From: Streptomyces rhizosphaerihabitans
GTDB lineage: Bacteria > Actinomycetota > Actinomycetes > Streptomycetales > Streptomycetaceae
Direction of reading: 5' to 3'
NCBI RefSeq assembly: GCF_025399795.1
Contig: NZ_JAODTZ010000052.1
Location: 1-64,000 of the forward strand
DNA: 64,000 bases
Part shown: in pieces, positions 17,727 through 24,980 of the stretch
How positions within the stretch are numbered: position 1 is the first letter of the stretch
Layout: each line of letters opens with the position of its first letter
Program-made: the position numbers and the translations under genes
Notes under the pieces: generated by a model
Databases searched by the model: none
What the model saw: only the letters and a program-made list of their open reading frames with translations
What the model was told of the DNA's origin: nothing

Positions 17727-19199
17727 TCACCGCGGACCGTCGGCACCCCGTGCCCCGCCCCGCCCCCGTCGGTGCTCCCCCTGTGCCACCGCGCTCACCG
17801 CGTCCGCGAGCCGGTCGAGCACCGCGGACGTCTGTTCGTCGCTGATCGTCAGCGGAGGAAGGAGACGTACGACGCTCGAACGGCGGCCCCCGAGTTCCAC
17901 GATCAGGCCCCGGCTCAGGCACTCCCGCTGGACGGCGGCAGCGAGTTCGGGGGCGGCGGGGCGGGGTCCGTCCGGGGTGAGGCCGTCGGGGGTGGGATGC
18001 GGTGGCCCTTCGGGGTCGACGAGTTCGAGGCCGATCATCAGGCCGCGGCCGCGCACGTCGCCGATGCAGGGGAACTCCGCCGCGAGACAGCGCAGTTGGG
18101 CCATCATGCGGGCCCCGACGGTGGCCGCGCGTTCGGCCAGGCCGTGCTCGCGGACGTACGCGAGGGTGGCCGTACCGGCAGCCATGGCCAGTTGGTTGCC
18201 GCGGAACGTGCCGGCGTGGGCACCGGGCTGCCAGACGTCGAGGTCGTCGCGGTAGACGACGACGGCCAGCGGCAGGCTGCCGCCGATGGCTTTCGACAGG
18301 ACCATCACGTCCGGGGTGATCCCGCTGTGTTCCACCGCCCAGAAGGTGCCGGTCCGGCCCACGCCCGTCTGGACCTCGTCCACGATCAGCGGGATGGACC
18401 GGGCCGCCGTGATCTCGCGCATCCGCCGTGTCCAGGCGTCCGGCGCGGGAATGACCCCGCCCTCGCCCTGGACGGGTTCGAAGATCATCCCGGCGGGGAT
18501 CGGTACGCCCGACTTGGTGTCGTCGAGGAGGGACTCCGTCCAGCGCGCGCCGAGTTCGGCGCCGCGCTCGCCGCCGATACCGAACGGACAGCGGTAGTCC
18601 TGTGGATAGGGCAGTCGCGCGACGCGTACGTCGGTCGCGCCACCGGAGGCTTCGAGCGCGCCCGCGGTCATCCCGTGGTAGGCGCCGGTGAACGCGAGCA
18701 TGCCGGTGCGGCCGGTGGCCGCGCGCACCAGTTTGAACGCGGCCTCCACGGCGTCCGTCCCGGCCGGTCCGCAGAACTGGACCCTCGCGCGCTCGGCGAA
18801 TCGCGGGGGAAGCGTGCGGAACAGTTCGGTGGTGAAGGCGTCCTTGACCGGTGTCGCGAGGTCCAGGACATGCAGGGGCGCCCCCGAGTCGAGGACCTTT
18901 CTGATCGCCTCCAGGACGACGGGATGGTTGTGCCCGAGGGCCAGGGTCCCGGCTCCGGAGAGGCAGTCGAGGTAGCGGCGCCCGTCGGCGCCCTCGATCG
19001 TCAGCCCGCGGGCCCGCACGGGAACGATCGGAAGGGCACGCGCGTAGGTTCGTGCCGCCGATTCGCGCGCCGACTGGCGCCGCAGAATCCCCTCGTGCGC
19101 CGCGCGCGCCCGCTCGGCCGCTCCGGCGCCGCCATCCCGCGCCCCCTCGGATTCCCCATGCGCCCCCACCGGCACCACCGCTGACTCGGTCACGGCCAC
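17727..19199 (-). CDS. Diaminobutyrate--2-oxoglutarate-type aminotransferase, siderophore-associated
   Basis: 490 residues from GTG at 19197-19199, with GGGAGGA upstream; a second GTG two codons later is possible. This is a class III PLP aminotransferase: GAGTLALGHNHP and GPAGTDAVEAAFKL bind PLP phosphate, IVDEVQTGVGRTG holds the cofactor Asp, and SKAIGGSLPLAV contains the Schiff-base Lys. The overall pattern is that of DABA aminotransferases (RhbA/EctB type), which make 2,4-diaminobutyrate from aspartate semialdehyde. It is the first gene of the siderophore locus. The frame stays open far upstream, but that part lacks protein character. Confidence 0.9.
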   Translation of the reverse strand: MAVTESAVVPVGAHGESEGARDGGAGAAERARAAHEGILRRQSARESAARTYARALPIVPVRARGLTIEGADGRRYLDCLSGAGTLALGHNHPVVLEAIRKVLDSGAPLHVLDLATPVKDAFTTELFRTLPPRFAERARVQFCGPAGTDAVEAAFKLVRAATGRTGMLAFTGAYHGMTAGALEASGGATDVRVARLPYPQDYRCPFGIGGERGAELGARWTESLLDDTKSGVPIPAGMIFEPVQGEGGVIPAPDAWTRRMREITAARSIPLIVDEVQTGVGRTGTFWAVEHSGITPDVMVLSKAIGGSLPLAVVVYRDDLDVWQPGAHAGTFRGNQLAMAAGTATLAYVREHGLAERAATVGARMMAQLRCLAAEFPCIGDVRGRGLMIGLELVDPEGPPHPTPDGLTPDGPRPAAPELAAAVQRECLSRGLIVELGGRRSSVVRLLPPLTISDEQTSAVLDRLADAVSAVAQGEHRRGRGGARGADGPR

Positions 19200-19316
19200 G
19201 ACTTCAGGTCCTCCCGCTGTCCAGAGGCGAGTTGGCAAGAGGGTCCGAACGCAGGCGTCAGGCCCCCCGTACCTACCAACGACGCCGCTCGCGTTGGGAA
19301 GCGGGTGAATTCGAGG

Positions 19317-19360
19317 TTCCTCGCCGGTTCCTCGCGCGTTCCTTGCGGGTTCCTTGCCGG
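19317..19360. repeat. Four 11-bp direct repeats upstream of the siderophore locus
   Basis: TTCCTCGCCGG, TTCCTCGCGCG, TTCCTTGCGGG and TTCCTTGCCGG run head to tail at 19317, 19328, 19339 and 19350. The period of 11 bp puts each unit on roughly the same face of the helix. The array lies 118 bp upstream of the aminotransferase start and about 290 bp upstream of the divergent protease. The rest of the 19200-19646 gap shows no gene and no recognisable iron box. Confidence 0.85.
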
Positions 19361-19646
19361 CCGGAACCGTTACCGCCCCGCCCCGCCCTGGCCAGGCCCC
19401 GGCACGGCGGCAGGCCCCGCATCGGACCGCGGTCAGGGGTACGGCGCCCGGCGTGGCCATTGATGACGTTCCGCCAGGACAGCAGGTCCGGCGGACGCAC
19501 CCCCCGTAGCTGAACCGTTGCCGTTCCGTCGGACGTCCCGCACAGCGACCGCATAGTCTTTGATGCCGTTCGGTCGTACCGGACGAACCGCTCAGGCACC
19601 CGCAGACGCACCGCACAGTTCCCATACGCTCAGGGGGAGTTACACC

Positions 19647-20876
19647 ATGCGATCCATACGCCCGCCCTTCGCCGCCCGTCGAGGCAGGAGCGCGCGCCGC
19701 AGAACGTCCCCCGCTCTGGCCGCCGTCGGGCTCGCCGCGGCCCTGGCCCTGACGGCCACCGCCTGTGACTCGGGCAGCGACACGGCGAGCGGCGGGCCGA
19801 CCGCCTCCGCGTCCCAGGGCGGTGACGGAAAGATCCAGATCCCGGACGACATCAAGAACAAGCTCAAAGAGCACGGCATCGATGTCGACAAATGGAAGAA
19901 GGGCGCCTGGAAGAACTGGGACCGGGACGAATGGCTGCGCCAGGCCGACGACTTCATCAACCCGATCATCAAGGGCCTCTGGGATCCGGCCCGGATGCGC
20001 GGCGCCGACGACCCCGACAAGAACAAGGGCGTCGACAACGCCGACCTCACGGGTGACCAGGGCGTCACCGACCCGGAACCGGCCCCGGTGACGGCGCAGG
20101 CCGTGAAGACGTCCTACCACGCCAACGTGCCCGAGGCGGGCAAGGTGTTCTTCGACTCCCCCGAGGGCACGATGGTCTGCTCGGCGACGGTGGTCGAGGA
20201 CCCGGCCCACCCGGGCAAGTCCAACCTGGTGTGGACCGCGGGCCACTGCGTGCACGCGGGCAAGAAGGGCGGCTGGTACCGCAACATCGCCTTCGTGCCC
20301 TCGTACAACGACTCCGGCAGGACGGCGGCGGAGCTGGAGAGCGCCCCGCGTGCGGAGGTCGCTCCGTACGGCGTCTGGTGGAGCGACTGGGCGCAGACCT
20401 CTGACCAGTGGATCGAGCGGGGCGGTTCCACGGGCGGCCAGGGAGCCTCGTACGACTACGCCGTGCTGCATGTGACACCGGAGAAGGGCAGTGGCGGCAA
20501 GTCCCTCGAGGAGACCGTGGGTTCGGCCCTGCCGGTGAACTTCAACGCTCCGGCCGTTCCCAAGGTGTCGAGCATCACGGCGACCGGCTACCCGGCCGCG
20601 GCGCCGTTCGACGGCCAGAAGCTGTACCAGTGCACGGACAAGCCGGGACGGCTGTCCGTCGCGCAGGCCGACCCGACGATGTACCGCATCGGCTGCACCA
20701 TGACCGGCGGCTCCTCGGGCGGCGGCTGGGTGGCCACGGGTTCGGACGGCAAGCCGGCGCTGGTGTCCAACACCTCGATCGGCCCGGTCAAGTTCGGCTG
20801 GCTGGCGGGTCCGCGGCTGGGCGATGTCGCCAAGGGTGTGTACGACTCGGTCAGCGCGAAGTACGCCGGACGGTGA
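19647..20876 (+). CDS. Secreted trypsin-like serine peptidase (putative lipoprotein)
   Basis: 409 residues from ATG at 19647 with CAGGGGGAG upstream. Residues 1-40 form an export signal with twin Arg-rich N-region, hydrophobic core and the possible lipobox TATAC (Cys40), so it may be lipid-anchored outside the cell. A charged spacer of about 100 residues follows. The catalytic triad is visible as His in VWTAGHCVH, Asp in YDYAVLHV and Ser in TMTGGSSGGGW, as in the V8/trypsin-like secreted endopeptidases of Streptomyces. A decayed partial copy of its C-terminus lies 180 bp downstream. Substrate unknown. Confidence 0.88.
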   Translation: MRSIRPPFAARRGRSARRRTSPALAAVGLAAALALTATACDSGSDTASGGPTASASQGGDGKIQIPDDIKNKLKEHGIDVDKWKKGAWKNWDRDEWLRQADDFINPIIKGLWDPARMRGADDPDKNKGVDNADLTGDQGVTDPEPAPVTAQAVKTSYHANVPEAGKVFFDSPEGTMVCSATVVEDPAHPGKSNLVWTAGHCVHAGKKGGWYRNIAFVPSYNDSGRTAAELESAPRAEVAPYGVWWSDWAQTSDQWIERGGSTGGQGASYDYAVLHVTPEKGSGGKSLEETVGSALPVNFNAPAVPKVSSITATGYPAAAPFDGQKLYQCTDKPGRLSVAQADPTMYRIGCTMTGGSSGGGWVATGSDGKPALVSNTSIGPVKFGWLAGPRLGDVAKGVYDSVSAKYAGR

Positions 20877-21055
20877 CGCGCACGACGTAACAGGTTTCGG
20901 ACGGACGGCGGACGGCGGACGGCGGTGGGACGGGGCACGGGAACTGCCTCCGGACCGCCGCCGTCCGTCCTCGGCCGGGACGGCAGGTCCGTCCTCAACC
21001 AGGCGGACACCGTGGGGTTTCGTGTTCGGGCGGGCTCCCTGGGAAGCCGTCCCAG

Positions 21056-21226
21056 ACCGGCGGCTCGTCCCGCGGCGGCTGGTTCTGGATGGCCGACGGC
21101 GGGACCGAACTCGTCTCGAACACCTCGATCGGCCCGGCCGGTCACATCTGACCGGCGGGACCGCGGCTGGGCGAGGGCGCCCAGCCGCTCCACGAGCGGA
21201 TGAGCAAGGAGCACGGCGGCCGGTAG
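21056..21226 (+). pseudogene. Decayed duplicate of the trypsin-like peptidase C-terminus
   Basis: Reads TGGSSRGGWFWMADGGTELV then SNTSIGPAGHI, a TGA (21149-21151), then PAGPRLGEGAQPLHERMSKE and stop at 21224-21226. The intact upstream peptidase reads TGGSSGGGW, LVSNTSIGPVKFGWLAGPRLG and ends SAKYAGR. The internal TGA aligns with the Trp of FGWLAG, suggesting TGG to TGA. The region upstream (20880-21055) cannot be aligned confidently and holds a GGCGGAC heptamer run at about 20898-20925. No start or full domain remains. Confidence 0.8.
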
Positions 21227-21285
21227 GCAGCCCGAGCCCGTACGGGCGTACGAACACCCGCCGAAACGTACGCGCGTCGAACGGC

Positions 21286-21320
21286 GAAGGCCCGCCCCCT
21301 CGTGCAGGGGACGGGCCTTC
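21286..21320 (-). terminator. Bidirectional hairpin terminator after hflX
   Basis: GAAGGCCCGCCCCCT pairs with AGGGGACGGGCCTTC around a 5-nt loop CGTGC, with one C-A mismatch. It starts 31 bp beyond the hflX stop. No strong U-tract, as usual in high-G+C terminators. Confidence 0.75.
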
Positions 21321-21351
21321 GTGCATCCGGAGCGATTGCCTGCCGAAGTGC

Positions 21352-22848
21352 TTACCGGAGCGCGGGCGCCGGGACGTACGGAGCGAGGTCCGCAGCCAGC
21401 TCCTCGTGGACCCGCAGCTTGAGCAGCGTGCCCTCCCCGGTGTGCTCCTCGGAGAGCACTTCACCCTCGGTGTGGGCGCGGGCGACCAGCTTACCGTGCG
21501 TGTACGGCACGAGTGCCTCGATCTCGACCGAGGGACGCGGCAGCTCGTTGTCGATCAGCGCGAGCAGCTCGTCCATCCCCTGGCCCGTGCGTGCCGAGAC
21601 CGCGATGGAGCGCGTCTCGATCCGCATCAGCCTCTGGAGGACCAGCGGGTCCGCCGCGTCCGCCTTGTTGATCACGACGATCTCGGGCACCTTGGTCGCG
21701 CCGACGTCACGGATGACCTCGCGCACCGCGGCCAGCTGCTCCTCCGGAGCCGGGTGCGAACCGTCCACCACATGCAGGATCAGGTCGGAGTCGCCGACCT
21801 CCTCCATGGTGGAGCGGAACGCCTCGACCAGGTGGTGCGGCAGATGGCGTACGAAGCCGACCGTGTCGACCAGCGTGTACAGCCGCCCGCTCGGGGTCTC
21901 GGCCCGGCGCACGGTCGGGTCGAGGGTCGCGAACAGCGCGTTCTCGACGAGGACGCCCGCGCCTGTGAGGCGGTTGAGCAGCGACGACTTGCCGGCGTTG
22001 GTGTAACCGGCGATGGCGACCGAGGGCACCTTGTTGCGGCGGCGCTCCTGGCGCTTGATCTCGCGGCCCGTCTTCATGTCCGCGATCTCCCGGCGCATCT
22101 TCGCCATCTTCTCGCGGATGCGGCGCCGGTCCGTCTCGATCTTGGTCTCACCGGGACCACGGGTGGCGAGGCCGCCGCCCTTGCCGCCGCCCATCTGACG
22201 GGACAGCGACTGACCCCAGCCGCGCAGCCTCGGCAGCATGTACTGCATCTGCGCGAGCGCGACCTGCGCCTTGCCCTCTCGGGACTTGGCGTGCTGGGCG
22301 AAGATGTCGAGGATCAGGGCCGTACGGTCGATGACCTTGACCTTGACGACGTCCTCGAGGTGGATCAGCTGGCCGGGGCTCAGCTCACCGTCACAGATCA
22401 CGGTGTCGGCGCCGGTCTCGATCACGATGTCCCGGAGCTCGTTGGCCTTGCCGGAACCGATGTACGTGGCCGCGTCGGGCTTGTCACGGCGCTGGACGAC
22501 GCCGTCGAGCACGAGCGCTCCCGCGGTCTCCGCGAGCGCGGCCAGCTCGGCCAGCGAGTTGTCCGCGTCCCGGATGGTCCCCGTGGTCCAGACACCGACG
22601 AGGACGACCCGCTCCAGGCGGAGCTGGCGGTACTCGACCTCGGTGACGTCCTCGAGCTCGGTGGAGAGGCCCGCCACACGGCGCAACGCCGCGCGCTCGG
22701 AGCGTTCGAACTGCTCGCCGTCCCGGTCTCCGTCGATCTCGTGGCTCCAGGCGACGTCCTCTTCCATCAGGGCATCGGCCCGAAGACCTTCGGGGTAGTT
22801 CTGCGCGGAACCCTGCGCGTCCTGGGAAGGGGAAGAAGAGGAGGTCAT
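21352..22848 (-). CDS. hflX: Ribosome-associated GTPase HflX
   Basis: 498 residues from ATG at 22846-22848, with AAGGATCC just upstream. An N-terminal HflX domain (about residues 60-270; ATYIGSGKANEL, GQLIHLEDVVKVKVIDRT, GGGLATRGPGETKIETDRR) precedes the GTPase domain: G1 GYTNAGKSSLL, G3 DTVGFVRHLP, G4 NKAD and G5 SARTG. HflX binds the 50S ribosome and helps split or rescue stalled ribosomes under stress. The N-terminal 50 residues are an acidic, variable extension. It is monocistronic, with a terminator on the 3' side and 268 bp upstream that show no further gene. Confidence 0.96.
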   Translation of the reverse strand: MTSSSSPSQDAQGSAQNYPEGLRADALMEEDVAWSHEIDGDRDGEQFERSERAALRRVAGLSTELEDVTEVEYRQLRLERVVLVGVWTTGTIRDADNSLAELAALAETAGALVLDGVVQRRDKPDAATYIGSGKANELRDIVIETGADTVICDGELSPGQLIHLEDVVKVKVIDRTALILDIFAQHAKSREGKAQVALAQMQYMLPRLRGWGQSLSRQMGGGKGGGLATRGPGETKIETDRRRIREKMAKMRREIADMKTGREIKRQERRRNKVPSVAIAGYTNAGKSSLLNRLTGAGVLVENALFATLDPTVRRAETPSGRLYTLVDTVGFVRHLPHHLVEAFRSTMEEVGDSDLILHVVDGSHPAPEEQLAAVREVIRDVGATKVPEIVVINKADAADPLVLQRLMRIETRSIAVSARTGQGMDELLALIDNELPRPSVEIEALVPYTHGKLVARAHTEGEVLSEEHTGEGTLLKLRVHEELAADLAPYVPAPALR

Positions 22849-23116
22849 TGGATCCTTACGTAGCTGGGGAGAGCCGGACCGACGAATGTCGTCCGTCACA
22901 GAGAACAACGCCCGAGGCCACCGGGAGATTCCCGGTTCCGGCCGGGCCAACCCTCCGAAGGGGCCACCGCGCCGCCGGCTCGAAGATGGTCGCACGGTAC
23001 GGCCTGTCTCGTCACGCGACTTATCGGGACCCGCCGGACACCCGCGGGCATCACTCCCGCGGGGTGCCGTCGTGCGCCAGGCCCCGTCGGTTCAGGGGCC
23101 CGCGGGCGCCGCTTCC

Positions 23117-24622
23117 TCACGCGCTCCTGTGTGCCTTGCGTGCCTTCGGGGCGTCGCTCTTCCAGTCCGGGTGCCCCGGCATCGGCGGTGTCCTCTCGTC
23201 GTACAGCCACGCCTTGAAGAACCCGCTCAGATCGCGTGCCGCGACGGCGGAGGCGAGGTCCACGAAGTCGGCCGTCGAGGCCACGCCGTCGCGGTTGACG
23301 CCGACCCATGTCCGCTCCAGGCGCTCGAAGGCCGGGCGGCCGATCTCCTGGCGCAGCGCGTACAGGGCCAGGGCCGCGCCGTCGTAGACGTTCGGCCGGA
23401 AGATGCTGATCTTCTGGCCGGGCTTGGGTCCCTTGGGCTTCGCGGGCGGCCCGCCGGTGGCGCGCCAGGAATCGGACAGCCGGTAGGCCGCCTTCATCCG
23501 CTTCTCCATGGGCTTGTTCGCCTTCTCCTCCGCGTATAGCGCTTCGTACCAGGTGGCGTGCCCTTCGTTGAGCCACACGTCGGACCAGGCGCGGGGGGTG
23601 ACACTGTCGCCGAACCACTGGTGCGACAGCTCGTGCACCATGATCGAATCGACGTACCACTTCGGGTACGCGGGCTCGGTGAAGAGTTCCTTCTCGAAGA
23701 GCGAGAGCGTCTGCGTCTCCAGCTCGAAGCCGGTCTGCGCCTGGGCCATCAGCAGCCCGTAGGTCTCGAAGGGGTACCGCCCGACCTTGCTCTCCATCCA
23801 GGCGATCTGGCCGGGGGTCTTGCGGAGCCACGGTTCGAGCGCCGCGCGGTCGGCGCGGGGGATCACATCGCGTACGGGCAGTCCGTGCGGCCCCTGCCGG
23901 TGCAGCACGGCGGAGCGGCCGACGGACACCTGGGTCAGCTCGGTGGCCATGGGGTGCTCGGTCCGGTACGTCCAGGTCGTGGCCCCCCGGGCCCGGTGGG
24001 TGCCCTCGGGCAGACCGTTGGCGACGGCCGTGTACGCGTCGGGGGCCGTCACGTGGATGGTGAACATCGCCTTGTCGGAGGGGTGGTCGTTGCACGGGAA
24101 GACCAGGTGCGCGGCGTCGGCCTGGCCGGCCATCGCGAGCCCGTCCTTGGTCCGTACCCAGCCGCCGTCCTGGCCCTTCGCGCTGACCGGATCGCTGGTG
24201 TGACGCACGGTGATACGCAGCGGACTCCCGGCGGGCAGCGGTTCGGCCGGCGTCACCACCAGGTCGTCGCCGGCCTTCGCGAAGCCGGCCGAGGCTCCGT
24301 TGACCTCGACCGATCGCACCGTGCCGTGCGCGAAGTCGAGGTTGACGCGGTCGAGCGGGGCGGTGGTCAGGGCGTCGATCGTGGTGACGGCCGTGAGCGG
24401 CTTGTCGTTGCTGCCGCGGTAGACGAAGTCGAGGTCGTACGACTCGACGTCGTACCCGGGGTTGCCGAGGGTGGGGAAGAGGCGGTCACCGACCCCCAGG
24501 GGCACGGCCGGATCCGGGGCGCTCGCGGCGATCAGGCAGACGGATACGGCCGAGGAGAGCAGGGCCGCCGTGACGCGGCGGCTCCTCGGGCGTGCGGGCG
24601 TGGGGGTGGGGTTGAGCGGCAT
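23117..24622 (-). CDS. Secreted M1 family metallopeptidase
   Basis: 501 residues. The first 40 form a signal peptide (RRVTAALLSSAVSVCLIAAS), so the enzyme is exported. The M1 zinc site is complete: HELSH at residues 330-334 and the third ligand Glu353 in NEGHATW; Tyr and a substrate-binding Gly region precede it. The N-terminal beta domain (YDVESYDLDFVYRG) is typical. It is shorter than classical aminopeptidase N (about 850) because the C-terminal armadillo domain is lacking, as in related Streptomyces secreted peptidases. It lies downstream of rshA, with a 25-bp repeat array between them. Confidence 0.92.
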   Translation of the reverse strand: MPLNPTPTPARPRSRRVTAALLSSAVSVCLIAASAPDPAVPLGVGDRLFPTLGNPGYDVESYDLDFVYRGSNDKPLTAVTTIDALTTAPLDRVNLDFAHGTVRSVEVNGASAGFAKAGDDLVVTPAEPLPAGSPLRITVRHTSDPVSAKGQDGGWVRTKDGLAMAGQADAAHLVFPCNDHPSDKAMFTIHVTAPDAYTAVANGLPEGTHRARGATTWTYRTEHPMATELTQVSVGRSAVLHRQGPHGLPVRDVIPRADRAALEPWLRKTPGQIAWMESKVGRYPFETYGLLMAQAQTGFELETQTLSLFEKELFTEPAYPKWYVDSIMVHELSHQWFGDSVTPRAWSDVWLNEGHATWYEALYAEEKANKPMEKRMKAAYRLSDSWRATGGPPAKPKGPKPGQKISIFRPNVYDGAALALYALRQEIGRPAFERLERTWVGVNRDGVASTADFVDLASAVAARDLSGFFKAWLYDERTPPMPGHPDWKSDAPKARKAHRSA

Positions 24623-24705
24623 GGACCACCGCTATCAGCGCGCGCCGGTCCCGCGCTGACGACTCGCGTCCGGCCCACCCGAACGGGTCGGTCCGGAGAC
24701 TCATT

Positions 24706-24980
24706 GGGGCCAGCGCGCGGAGCCGGCATCGGGCGCCCGGCATCCGACGTCGGCCGGGCCGCCGTCGCCTGTTGCCCAGCGGGCCGTCGTCGGCCGGTGC
24801 CCCGGGGCTACATTCGTACGGTGCCTACCGGGTCGCCGGCGTCCGGTAGGCACAGGGCCGCCGCCGCCCGACGTCCACCGGGCCGCCATCGTCCGGCACT
24901 TACCGAGTCGCCGTCGCCCGGTGTCTCCGGGGCCGCCGTCGCCCGGTGTCTACTGGGCTGCCGTCGCCGGATGCTGGGCC
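24706..24980. repeat. 25-bp tandem repeat of about ten units entering the 3' end of rshA
   Basis: Approximate consensus GGGCCGCCGTCGCCCGGTGT followed by CTACC. Units begin at 24731, 24756, 24781, 24805, 24830, 24855, 24880, 24905, 24930 and 24955; one step is 24 bp and all others 25. A weak eleventh may begin at 24706. The units at 24905-24955 are the most alike and those at 24731-24829 the most diverged. The last unit covers the rshA stop codon. It fills the rshA-peptidase gap of 327 bp. Confidence 0.92.

Noticed and set aside
19200..19316. Iron box for DmdR/IdeR upstream of the siderophore locus
   Set aside because: No sequence near TTAGGTTAGGCTAACCTAA was found by eye.
17727..21464. Open frame extending the aminotransferase to 1245 residues
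   Set aside because: The upstream part runs antisense through the protease gene and lacks protein character; a GTG at 19199 with a ribosome site fits the family.
24731..24979. CRISPR array
   Set aside because: Units are contiguous without spacers and diverged; the same holds for the 28-bp array at 45721.
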